The notes beneath the pieces are model-generated. The model ran no database searches, was not told the origin of the DNA, and was given only the letters and a program-made list of their open reading frames with translations. A DNA stretch of 48,390 nucleotides from Clostridiales bacterium UBA3758 (GTDB taxonomy: Bacteria > Bacillota > Clostridia > Oscillospirales > Oscillospiraceae). Shown here piece after piece: positions 24,926 through 33,936 of the stretch (position 1 is its first letter; each line of letters opens with the position of its first letter). The translations under genes and the position numbers were made by a program. The stretch is from NCBI GenBank assembly GCA_002371675.1, contig DFGE01000026.1:20581-68970 (forward strand), read 5' to 3'.

Positions 24926-25765
24926 ATGAGAGAGGTCTGTCCGGAATTTTATACCCGCTTCGCCTGCAAGGCTTCCGCCTGCCGCCACAGCTGCTGCCGC
25001 GGCTGGGAGATCGACGTGGACGGGGAGAGCGCCGCGCTTTATGGCGCGCTGCCCGGCACACTCGGGGAGGAGCTGCGCGCCGCCCTGGTCGAGGACAGCG
25101 CCGGCTTTCACTTCCGCCTGGATGCGGAAAAGCGCTGCCCCTTCCTGCGCCCGGACGGGCTCTGCCGCCTGATCCTCTCCCTCGGGGAGGACGCGCTCTG
25201 CGACATCTGCGCCCTGCATCCGCGCTTTTTCGGCGAGCTGGGGGATTTTACTTTCGCCGGGCTTGGCCTGAGCTGCGAGCGCGTGTGCGAGCTGCTGCTG
25301 GAGGACGAAGCGCCCCTGCGCTTTCTCTGCGGCGGCGAGGCGCTCACGCTCGCGGAGCTGCTTGCCCGCCTCGGCGTACCGGTGGAGGAGGAACGCCTGC
25401 GCTTCGCCCCGCCGCGGGATGCGGCGTCGCTTGCGGCGATGCTCGCACGCTACGGGAAGACTGAGCCCATCGACGAGGCATGGCAGGAGGAAGTTGCCCT
25501 TCTGGAAAAGTCCCTGCCCGCGCTCGTCCCCGCAGAGGCAGCGGCTCCGCGCTTTGACCGCATCCTCGCCTATATCCTTTTCCGTCAACTGCCGCGCCTC
25601 GCGGATACGCCTGCGGAGCGGCTGTTCGCCTTCGCGCAGGAGGCGGCGCAGTTCGTCTGCCTCCGCGCCGCGCAGAGCGGCGATCTGGCCGAGGCTCTCC
25701 GCCGCTGGTCGGAGCAGATCGAGTACGACACGGACAATGTGGATATCCTGCTGAGGGATCTCTGA
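24926..25765 (+). CDS. FliB-family cysteine-rich protein (lysine-N-methylase-like)
   Basis: A 279-aa protein of the FliB family, named for flagellin lysine N-methylation in Salmonella. The Cys-rich N-terminus (C5, C14, C19, C23, C24 in RFACKASACRHSCCRGWEIDVD) and later CPFLRPDGLCRLI, LCDICALHPRFF and LSCERVCE blocks are the family hallmark, probably a metal cluster. The start ATG 24926 has GAGGGGTGA upstream. No flagellar gene lies in the window, so the substrate is open. The gene is bracketed by two direct copies of an IS6-like MITE (64 nt upstream, 25 nt downstream), suggesting acquisition as a cassette. Confidence 0.85.
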   Translation: MREVCPEFYTRFACKASACRHSCCRGWEIDVDGESAALYGALPGTLGEELRAALVEDSAGFHFRLDAEKRCPFLRPDGLCRLILSLGEDALCDICALHPRFFGELGDFTFAGLGLSCERVCELLLEDEAPLRFLCGGEALTLAELLARLGVPVEEERLRFAPPRDAASLAAMLARYGKTEPIDEAWQEEVALLEKSLPALVPAEAAAPRFDRILAYILFRQLPRLADTPAERLFAFAQEAAQFVCLRAAQSGDLAEALRRWSEQIEYDTDNVDILLRDL

Positions 25766-25790
25766 CTGTCACCCGATAGCCCAACAGATA

Positions 25791-26026
25791 AAAGGGACTG
25801 TTGCAAAATGCGAAAACCCTGGCTGCATCGTAGGGGAGGGCCTTGGCCCTCCCGGCAGCAGCAAGCTGCATGAATGGCAAAAATGTTCGGCGAATTCGTA
25901 CAGACTGCGAATTCGCCGAACATTTTTATGTGTATACTGTTGCGCCGCCGGGCGGGGCAGAGCCGCCGCCCCTACGAAATCAGGCGCACATTTTCGCGCT
26001 CATCCTTATATTGCAACAGACCCTTT
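25791..26026 (+). mobile_element. IS6-like MITE, copy 2
   Basis: A 236-bp copy with the best preserved ends: AAAGGGACTGTTGCAAAAT and, inverted, AAAGGGTCTGTTGCAATAT. Its central hairpin is an exact 20-bp stem (25879-25898 with 25908-25927) ending in TTTTT, able to terminate transcription in both directions. No 8-bp target duplication is visible. Confidence 0.85.
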
Positions 26027-26050
26027 GGTGGTATTCATATTCATCCTGAA

Positions 26051-26075
26051 ACCTGATAAGATTTCAATATCAGGT
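26051..26075 (-). terminator. Hairpin over the exonuclease stop codon
   Basis: ACCTGATA (26051-26058) pairs with TATCAGGT (26068-26075). The stop codon (26070-26072) lies within the stem. There is no strong T run, so terminator function is tentative. Confidence 0.4.
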
Positions 26076-27056
26076 CTCCGGCGCGGTCTTCGGCTTGCGC
26101 GCGCCGTGGGCGCGGCGGCGGCGGGCCTGACTGGCCTTGACGCGGTAGAAGCTCTGCATTTCGGCGTCGGCCTCATAGATCAGCTTGTTGGCTGCCCAGC
26201 TTTCGTTCTCCGGCTCGCGGCGGAAGCGCACGCGCGCGAGATAGGCGCCGTGCTCCGGGCAGAAGAACAGGTTCATGTAGCGCATATCGCCCTGGTTGAC
26301 CCAGCGCTGCCCCGCAAGCGTCTCCCCGCACACGGGGCAGGCGAGCCCGTCCACGCGCGGATCGGCGAAGGCCGCGGCCTTGCTGCCGAAGTCCCCGTAA
26401 TACTCGTGCGCCAGCGCGTCGGGCGCGTTGTTTTCCACAGGCGGTTTGAAGTTCGGCATGCGGCTGGCGAGGATCTCGCCGGCGTGGGGATAGAGGCGCA
26501 GCCCCTCGCGCATGTCGAGGTGCGTACAGACGAGGGCGGTGTTATAGGCGTCGCCCAGCGCGTCGTGCGCCACGCGGGTCTGTTCGATCTCGAAGTGCTC
26601 CATCGCGCTGGCGAGGGATTTCTGGTTCTTGTCCCCGCCGGTCTGCAGGTTGTAGATGAGCTGGAGATTGATCCACCCGGCGATCCAGTCCCAATCCAGG
26701 TCGTGGATGATGATGTTCTGCTCCAGGATGCCCTGGTCGTCACAGCCCCAGGTGATGAAGGTCACATCCTCACCGCACCAGGCGCGGAAGCGCTCCATGG
26801 CCTCGGGGAAGCTGACGCCTTGAGCCAGACGGTCCTTGTCAAAGCCGGTGATTTTTTTGACTTTGTAATGCATGCGGCGGAAGTAGACGGGCTTGACGTC
26901 GATCGTGAATTCTTCGCCCGGCTTCATGTCCTCGTCGAGCTTCACCGCGCCGATCTCAATGATCTCTCCCCGCAGATGGATGGGGAGTTTATTGAAGACG
27001 GAGGATTTGGAGCTCATCGCCTGATTCCACTCCAGATCCACCACAACGTAATTCAT
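26070..27056 (-). CDS. DEDDh 3'-5' exonuclease with C-terminal zinc ribbon
   Basis: A 328-aa protein. The N-terminal exonuclease domain shows D7-x-E9 (VVVDLEWNQ), the central Asp in FITWGCDDQGIL (about 107) and H-x4-D in VAHDALGDAYNT (about 172-177), giving the DEDDh site of the RNase T/DnaQ/KapD-like group. A zinc-ribbon-like region follows (CPVC near 247, CPEHG near 275), then a basic tail rich in Arg and Lys. It probably trims RNA or DNA 3' ends; the basic tail suggests nucleic acid binding. ATG 27056 has GAGGA upstream; the longer frame would run through the promoter. Confidence 0.87.
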   Translation of the reverse strand: MNYVVVDLEWNQAMSSKSSVFNKLPIHLRGEIIEIGAVKLDEDMKPGEEFTIDVKPVYFRRMHYKVKKITGFDKDRLAQGVSFPEAMERFRAWCGEDVTFITWGCDDQGILEQNIIIHDLDWDWIAGWINLQLIYNLQTGGDKNQKSLASAMEHFEIEQTRVAHDALGDAYNTALVCTHLDMREGLRLYPHAGEILASRMPNFKPPVENNAPDALAHEYYGDFGSKAAAFADPRVDGLACPVCGETLAGQRWVNQGDMRYMNLFFCPEHGAYLARVRFRREPENESWAANKLIYEADAEMQSFYRVKASQARRRRAHGARKPKTAPET

Positions 27057-27090
27057 GGCAAATTCCTCTTTATATAAAATGTACCGTAGC

Positions 27091-27118
27091 ATTATAACAC
27101 AGCCCGCCCCGTATTGCA
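27091..27118 (-). promoter_or_regulatory. Promoter of the exonuclease gene
   Basis: A perfect TATAAT on the minus strand (27096-27091) with a weak TGCAAT -35 (27118-27113), 16 nt apart. Confidence 0.55.
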
Positions 27119-27190
27119 CGCCTTTTTTTCGTCGATAAGCACTTTTCTGCGATTTTCCTGCCGCGGCGGCGAAAGCGCGCGCACTTTGCT

Positions 27191-27219
27191 TTGCATACGC
27201 GCCGGTGCTGTGATATAAT
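27191..27219 (+). promoter_or_regulatory. murF promoter
   Basis: TTGCAT (27191-27196), a 17-nt spacer, a perfect TATAAT (27214-27219), divergent from the exonuclease promoter. Confidence 0.75.
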
Positions 27220-27263
27220 CATATAGAAAACCTACAGTCAGATCTCCGCAGGGAGGAACAAGC

Positions 27264-28622
27264 ATGAAGAACATGACGATCTCGCGCGCGGCCGCGCTCT
27301 GTGAGGGGCGCGTCTGCGGCGCTTTGGAAGAGGATAAGGAGCTGCGCCATGTCGTGATCGACAGCCGCGCCGTGCAGCCGGGCGATCTCTTCATTGCCTA
27401 CCGCGGCGAAAACGCAGACGGACACGATTACATCGGCGCCGCCTTCTCGCGCGGCGCGGCCTGCTGCCTCTGCGAGCGCGTGCCTGCGGGGGAGACGAGG
27501 CCTCTGATCCTCGTGCCATCCGTGCAGACGGCGCTCGAGGCGATCGCCGCGGCCTACCGCGCCTCGCTCAGCCTGCCCGTCGTCGGCATCACGGGCAGCG
27601 TCGGCAAGACCTCCGCCAAGGAGATGATCGCCGCGGTGCTGCAGCAGCGCTTCTCCGTCCTCAAGACCGACGGCAATCTCAACAACCAGATCGGCGTGCC
27701 GATGACGCTCTCGCGCATCGAGGAGGGTCACGAGGCCGCGGTCGTGGAGATGGGCATTTCGGGCTTCGGGGAGATGACGGAGCTGGCGAAGATGGTGCGC
27801 CCGACGATCGGCGTCTTCACCGTGATCGGCCACGCGCACCTGGAGTTCCTGCACGATCTCGAGGGCGTGTTCCGCGCCAAGACCGAGATGCTCTCGGAGA
27901 TGGACGCAAACGCCGCCGTCGTCGTCAACGGGGACGATCCCTGGCTGCAGCGCCTGAACTGCGCGCAGAAGAAATACACCGTCGGCCTGGGGGAGAGCTG
28001 CGACCTGCGCGCCGTGGAGCTGCGCCTCGACGAAAAGGGCTTCACGCGCTGCCGCCTCGTCGGCTGCGGGCGCAGCATCCCCGTCACCATCCCGGCCTTC
28101 GGCAAGCATATGGTCTACGCCGCGCTCGAGGGCGCCGCCGTGGGCATCCTGCTGGGGCTGAGCGACGGGGAGATCGCCCGCGGCGTCGCCTCGTACGAGA
28201 CGGTGGGCCGCCGCTCCGCGGTCACGGAGACGGGCTTTGTCACCCTTGTGGACGACTGCTACAACGCCAACCCCGATTCCACGCGCTGCGCCATCGACTC
28301 GCTCTCGCGCCTCCCCGGGCGGCACATCTGCATCCTGGGCGACATGCTGGAGCTCGGCGAGAACGCCGCCCAGATGCATTTCGAGATCGGACGCTACGCC
28401 CGGGAGCAGGGCATGGACGCGGTCTATACCTGTGGGGAGCTCGGCCGGGAGATCGCCGCGGGAGCGGGGGAGAGCGGACGGCAATTTGAAAGCCGCGACG
28501 CGCTGATCGCCGCGCTTCCCACGCTGCTGCGCAGGGGCGACAGGGTGTTGGTGAAGGCCTCGCGCGGGATGCGCTTTGAGCTGATCGCCGAGGCGGTCAA
28601 GAGCCTGGGGGAGCGGACATGA
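27264..28622 (+). CDS. murF: UDP-MurNAc-tripeptide D-Ala-D-Ala ligase
   Basis: A 452-aa Mur ligase adding D-Ala-D-Ala to the UDP-MurNAc-tripeptide, the last cytoplasmic step of peptidoglycan precursor synthesis. Seen: the N-terminal domain with VVIDSRAVQPGDLFIAYRGENADGH-type MurF signature, the ATP loop GITGSVGKTS near 110, TDGNLNNQIGVPMTL, VEMGISGFGEM, and the C-terminal DDCYNANPDS. Length is typical. GGAGG precedes ATG 27264. It is separate from any dcw cluster here and is followed by a HAD gene with a 4-nt overlap. Confidence 0.95.
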   Translation: MKNMTISRAAALCEGRVCGALEEDKELRHVVIDSRAVQPGDLFIAYRGENADGHDYIGAAFSRGAACCLCERVPAGETRPLILVPSVQTALEAIAAAYRASLSLPVVGITGSVGKTSAKEMIAAVLQQRFSVLKTDGNLNNQIGVPMTLSRIEEGHEAAVVEMGISGFGEMTELAKMVRPTIGVFTVIGHAHLEFLHDLEGVFRAKTEMLSEMDANAAVVVNGDDPWLQRLNCAQKKYTVGLGESCDLRAVELRLDEKGFTRCRLVGCGRSIPVTIPAFGKHMVYAALEGAAVGILLGLSDGEIARGVASYETVGRRSAVTETGFVTLVDDCYNANPDSTRCAIDSLSRLPGRHICILGDMLELGENAAQMHFEIGRYAREQGMDAVYTCGELGREIAAGAGESGRQFESRDALIAALPTLLRRGDRVLVKASRGMRFELIAEAVKSLGERT

Positions 28623-29326
28623 GGGATACACGCCCCTGCCTCTTCCTCGACCTGGACGACACGATCCTGGATTTCCGCTGGGCGGAGCACCGCGCGCTCT
28701 CCCGCGCCATGCGCAGCGCCGGCATCGAGCCGACACAGACCGTACTCGACCGCTACAGCGAGATCAACATCGCCCAATGGCAGAAGCTCGAGCTCGGCCT
28801 CATCACCCGCGAGCAGGTCCTGCTCGAGCGCTTTGAGATCCTCTTTGAGGAGCTCGGCCTCGACGCGGACGCGGCTGCCATGCGCGACGCCTACGAGGGC
28901 AATCTCTGTGACGGACACCGGTTTCTCCCCGGCGCGGAGGAGACGCTGCGCGCGCTTGCCGGCAGCTGCCGCCTCTTCCTCGCTTCCAACGGCAGCGCAG
29001 CCGTGCAGGAGGCGCGTCTCGCCAGCTCCGGCATCGGCGCGCTCTTTGAGGATATCTTCATCTCCGAACTGCTCGGCTTCGACAAGCCCTCCCGCGCCTA
29101 TTTCGAGGCCTGCTTTGCCCGCATCCCGCTCTTCGAGCCTGCCCGCGCGCTGATGGTGGGGGACAGTCTCAGCTCCGATATCCGCGGCGGCAAAAACGCC
29201 GGTCTGCTCACCTGCTGGTATAACCCGAAGGGCATAAGCGCCCCGCCGGATCTGCGCCCCGATCACGAGATCCGCGCCCTCCCGGAGCTTGTCGGCCTTG
29301 TCGAGCGGCTGTTCCCGCAGGAGTGA
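28619..29326 (+). CDS. HAD hydrolase, YjjG-like nucleotidase
   Basis: A 235-aa haloacid dehalogenase-fold phosphatase. Motif I is FLDLDDTILDF (nucleophile D11, acid D13), motif II LASNGSAAV, motif III FDKPS and motif IV MVGDSLSSDIRGGKNAG. The cap domain lies between residues about 20 and 90. The sequence is closest to YjjG, a house-cleaning pyrimidine 5'-nucleotidase. ATG overlaps the murF stop by 4 nt, so the two are co-translated, although no pathway link is obvious. Confidence 0.88.
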   Translation: MRDTRPCLFLDLDDTILDFRWAEHRALSRAMRSAGIEPTQTVLDRYSEINIAQWQKLELGLITREQVLLERFEILFEELGLDADAAAMRDAYEGNLCDGHRFLPGAEETLRALAGSCRLFLASNGSAAVQEARLASSGIGALFEDIFISELLGFDKPSRAYFEACFARIPLFEPARALMVGDSLSSDIRGGKNAGLLTCWYNPKGISAPPDLRPDHEIRALPELVGLVERLFPQE

Positions 29327-29338
29327 TACAAAAACAGC

Positions 29339-29371
29339 AACGCCGCCGGCTGCGCGCCGACGGCGTTATTT
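29339..29371. terminator. Bidirectional terminator between HAD and bofA
   Basis: AACGCCG/CGGCGTT stem with inner CCGG pairing. The plus side is followed by ATTTCTTATT and the minus side by GCTGTTTTTG, so it can end both convergent transcripts. Confidence 0.75.
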
Positions 29372-29383
29372 CTTATTACATAA

Positions 29384-29647
29384 TTACATAAAAACCTGAT
29401 ACAGCACCAGCAGGATGACGCCCGGAATGCCGAGGATGCCGGTGATGATGGCGTTGAGGAGATTGATCTCGATGTGAATGCCGACCGGGTCTCCGAAGAA
29501 GTTCACAACAAAGAGCAGCGCGTAGCCGAAAACCGCGTTGAGCAGGAGCTTGAGGATCTTCTGCAGAGGCTTGCCGAGCAGACGGATCAGCACGATCCCG
29601 AGGATCACAGCCGCTGCGATGATGATAACGGTCGGTAATGAGTCCAT
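29384..29647 (-). CDS. bofA: BofA-family membrane protein
   Basis: An 87-aa protein with two or three membrane helices matching the pro-sigma-K processing inhibitor BofA family (...KLLLNAVFGYALLFVVNFFG...INLLNAIITGILGIPGVILLVLYQ). In Bacillus BofA holds the SpoIVFB protease inactive in the forespore outer membrane. Its presence points to a sporulating lineage, though short BofA-like proteins also occur outside sporulation. ATG 29647 has AAAGGA 6 nt upstream. A vegetative-type promoter with an operator-like dyad lies 100 nt upstream. Confidence 0.87.
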   Translation of the reverse strand: MDSLPTVIIIAAAVILGIVLIRLLGKPLQKILKLLLNAVFGYALLFVVNFFGDPVGIHIEINLLNAIITGILGIPGVILLVLYQVFM

Positions 29648-29742
29648 AGCGGTTCCTTTCGCATGATTAACGCATAATCGCGTCCGGCCTGCGCACACTA
29701 AGAGCGGACAAGGCCGCGCCTCAGAGAGAGAAAGCACAGGCG

Positions 29743-29785
29743 GATGTATCGTTTTATTGATACATCGAAAACGGTTTTTTGTCAA
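29743..29785 (-). promoter_or_regulatory. bofA promoter with 8-bp operator dyad
   Basis: On the minus strand: TTGACA (29785-29780), a 17-nt spacer, TATCAA (29762-29757). The exact dyad GATGTATC (29743-29750)/GATACATC (29759-29766) with an 8-nt gap covers the -10 region. Confidence 0.65.
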
Positions 29786-29943
29786 GTGGCGGCGTCTGCG
29801 GCCGGATATGCCCTGCGTGTCCGTCGACGCGGAAGGCCGTCTGCGGGAGCGGGGGAGCGATCCCCCGCTTCTTCGCGTGCATGGGAAACAGGGCGCGGGC
29901 GGGAATATGCAGCAAGTGTTTTTGATTTTAGTAAAGGTTTTGC

Positions 29944-29971
29944 TTGACAAATCAAAAAACTGTGGTAATAT
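29944..29971 (+). promoter_or_regulatory. tRNA-Gly promoter
   Basis: TTGACA (29944-29949), a 16-nt spacer, TAATAT (29966-29971), just ahead of the tRNA. Confidence 0.8.
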
Positions 29972-29984
29972 ACATCATGCTGAT

Positions 29985-30060
29985 GCGGCCATAGCTCATC
30001 TGGTAGAGCGCCACCTTGCCAAGGTGGAGGTAGCGAGTTCGAGCCTCGTTGGCCGCTCCA
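29985..30060 (+). tRNA. tRNA-Gly (GCC)
   Basis: A 76-nt cloverleaf with encoded CCA-type end (TCCA). Acceptor GCGGCCA/TGGCCGC; anticodon stem CCACC/GGTGG with loop TTGCCAA gives GCC; T arm GAGTTCGAGCCTC. Confidence 0.96.
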
Positions 30061-30061
30061 C

Positions 30062-30092
30062 AAAGCCTATTGCGTATGCAGTAGGCTTTTTC
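30062..30092 (+). terminator. Terminator between tRNA-Gly and tRNA-Leu
   Basis: AAAGCCTA (30062-30069) pairs with TAGGCTTT (30082-30089), followed by TT. Confidence 0.7.
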
Positions 30093-30104
30093 CTTTATTA
30101 ACCC

Positions 30105-30187
30105 GCGGGCATGGTGGAATTGGCAGACACGCTGGATTTAGGTTCCAGTGGGAAACCGTGCAGGTTCAAGTCCTGTTGCCCGCACCA
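30105..30187 (+). tRNA. tRNA-Leu (TAG)
   Basis: An 83-nt class II tRNA with encoded CCA. Acceptor GCGGGCA/TGCCCGC; anticodon stem CTGGA/TCCAG with loop TTTAGGT gives TAG; a variable arm (GGGAAACC) is present. Confidence 0.95.
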
Positions 30188-30188
30188 G

Positions 30189-30218
30189 AAAAGGGGCATC
30201 CGAAAGGATGCCCCTTTT
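30189..30218 (+). terminator. Terminator after tRNA-Leu
   Basis: AAAAGGGGCATCC, GAAA loop, GGATGCCCCTTTT: a perfect 13-bp stem. Confidence 0.85.
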
Positions 30219-30440
30219 CTGGTGCCGCGCCTTCGGCGGGCAAAGATCCGCTTCGCTCAAATTCTTGGGAGGGAATAACCAATCCCCTCCCAAGCCCGCC
30301 CCATGCAAAACTGATCTCTGGTTCGGAGATGGATTGTCCCGGTGCAGCAAAAAGGGGCTTCCGAAAGGAAGCCCCCTTTTGCTGGTGCCGCGGCTTTGCC
30401 GCGGTATGATCCGCTTCGCTCCAATTTAGCGAGAGGGAAT
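30189..30440. repeat. Two diverged copies of a hairpin-plus-tail repeat after tRNA-Leu
   Basis: Copy 1 (from 30189) and copy 2 (from about 30346) share the order: GGGGC-type hairpin with GAAA loop, CTGGTGCCGCG, GATCCGCTTCGCTC, AATT, then GAGGGAATAACC. They look like duplicated 3' flanks of tRNA genes. From 30440 to 30680 nothing recognisable is seen. Confidence 0.6.
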
Positions 30441-30685
30441 AACCCGTCTTATGCATCGTGATTGGATGAAAACCCCGGAAAACGGAAATGCAAGCTGCTC
30501 TGCAAGACAAACGCGGCGCGCCGAAACAAAAGCAGAATTCGGCGAAGCATTCCGACTCTTTCCTGATTTCGATACATATTTCAAATCTTCTTGTGCAACC
30601 TGTCATTCTGTTTTAATATTTAATACAGTTTTTCGTCATATTCGATAAAAATAGACAGATTGAACAAAAACGCGCGCCAGACAGC

Positions 30686-30714
30686 TTGAAAAAGCAGGAG
30701 AAATAAGGTAAAAT
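30686..30714 (+). promoter_or_regulatory. hppA promoter
   Basis: TTGAAA (30686-30691), a 17-nt spacer, TAAAAT (30709-30714). Confidence 0.7.
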
Positions 30715-30761
30715 GCACAAATGTAAAGGGCAAAACCTGATAGATAGAAGGAGGTATCCGT

Positions 30762-32753
<1,992 letters not shown>

Positions 32754-32777
32754 AGCAAAGCAAATAGACGTATAGAA

Positions 32778-32812
32778 AAAAGACTGGCCGTATCTTGTAC
32801 GGCCGGTCTTTT
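32778..32812 (+). terminator. hppA terminator
   Basis: AAAAGACTGGCCGTA (32778-32792) pairs with TACGGCCGGTCTTTT (32798-32812). It can also end the convergent GH25 gene. Confidence 0.85.
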
Positions 32813-32834
32813 GCATGTGCATGGAACAGGAGGT

Positions 32835-33722
32835 TCATGTTGTCGGCTCCGGCGAGGGCGTGGCCACGGGGATAAAGAGCAGGTTCATGTCCGTCTCGCC
32901 CTCCACGCCAGGCACCGCCTCCGTGAAGCTGTACTGCCACATATCCATCGCGTAGTAGAAGCTCGGCCAGGGGCTCTCCGGCAGGGCGAACCACAGGAAG
33001 TAGTCCGTCAGGCGCGTGAGATCATAGCCGTAGTAGCCCAGATTGCGGTTGAAATAGACGCCCGGAGTGTAGCCCGCGGCCTTGATTTTTTCGCAGAAGG
33101 CAACGGCGCAGTCCGTACGGGTGGTCATGCTCAGGCCGTTGGTGCGCGCGCTCGCTTCTCCGGGGATCTTCTCCCAGTCATACACCACGGGGAGCGTCAC
33201 GCGATAGCCCTGCAGCCGCTCCAGCACGAAGTCCGCCTCCTCGAGCGCCTCCTGCACGGAGACGGCCTGCGAGAAAAAGTACACGCCGACCTCCATCCCT
33301 GCTGCCAGCGCGCCGTCCATGTTGGGCTGGTACCAGGGGTCGTTGAAGAGGCCGCCCTCGGTGTAGCCCCGGCGGCCGATGCGGATGAACGCACCGTCCA
33401 CACCCGAGGCTTTGACCTGCTGCCAGTCAATTCCGTACTGGTGCTCGGAAACGTCGATGCAGCGCCTGGTCTGGAAGAGGCTGCCGAGATAGACAGGCGC
33501 CGAGCCGGCAAGCGAGAAGTCCTCCTGCGTCATGGGGTTCGGCTCCACGCCCTCGAGCGGCGTCATCCAGATCCAGTCGAAGCCGTCATAGATATAGACC
33601 TGTCCCTCGTGCGGATCGAATTCCTCCTTGCCGCCTGTAATGATCCAGATCGCAAGGACGGCGACGGCGAGCAGCAGGATCAGCAGCGGCAGCAGGAGCT
33701 TGGGGCGCTCGGCAGTTTTCAT
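32835..33722 (-). CDS. GH25 muramidase, membrane-anchored
   Basis: A 295-aa protein with an N-terminal membrane segment (residues about 9-30), a short linker of about 65 residues, and a glycoside hydrolase family 25 (Chalaropsis-type lysozyme) domain. Motifs: CIDVSEHQYGIDW (catalytic-region Asp), FIRIGRRGYTEGG, GVYFFSQAVS, VVYDWEKI (second acidic pair) and GYTPGVYFN. It cleaves the MurNAc-GlcNAc bond of peptidoglycan outside the membrane. ATG 33722 was preferred to an upstream ATG because it sits just before the hydrophobic segment and downstream of a good promoter. Confidence 0.92.
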   Translation of the reverse strand: MKTAERPKLLLPLLILLLAVAVLAIWIITGGKEEFDPHEGQVYIYDGFDWIWMTPLEGVEPNPMTQEDFSLAGSAPVYLGSLFQTRRCIDVSEHQYGIDWQQVKASGVDGAFIRIGRRGYTEGGLFNDPWYQPNMDGALAAGMEVGVYFFSQAVSVQEALEEADFVLERLQGYRVTLPVVYDWEKIPGEASARTNGLSMTTRTDCAVAFCEKIKAAGYTPGVYFNRNLGYYGYDLTRLTDYFLWFALPESPWPSFYYAMDMWQYSFTEAVPGVEGETDMNLLFIPVATPSPEPTT

Positions 33723-33757
33723 CGTTTCTCTCTCCCGGACAAACAGCTTTCGCCCGT

Positions 33758-33786
33758 ATCCTATCATATCCGCGCATCTTTTGCAA
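33758..33786 (-). promoter_or_regulatory. Promoter of the GH25 gene
   Basis: On the minus strand: TTGCAA (33786-33781), a 17-nt spacer, TAGGAT (33763-33758). A separate perfect TATAAT (33874-33879) on the plus strand probably serves the divergent coiled-coil gene; no clear -35 was found for it. Confidence 0.6.
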
Positions 33787-33936
33787 CTGCGGCGCGAAGC
33801 GCGGCGAAGCCGAAAAAAATGCCGCAGCCCGATATCGTTACATATTTTTCACCATTCCCGCGAATTATTGGTGTATAATACATCGTCAAGTAAGAAGATA
33901 GACAAAGGATTCGTTTTGCAGGAGGAGCGACAGGGA

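Noticed and set aside
24625..26030. 8-bp target duplications around the IS6-like MITEs
   Set aside because: The flanks of each copy were compared by eye and do not match as direct repeats; the bases next to the ends are instead mutually complementary.
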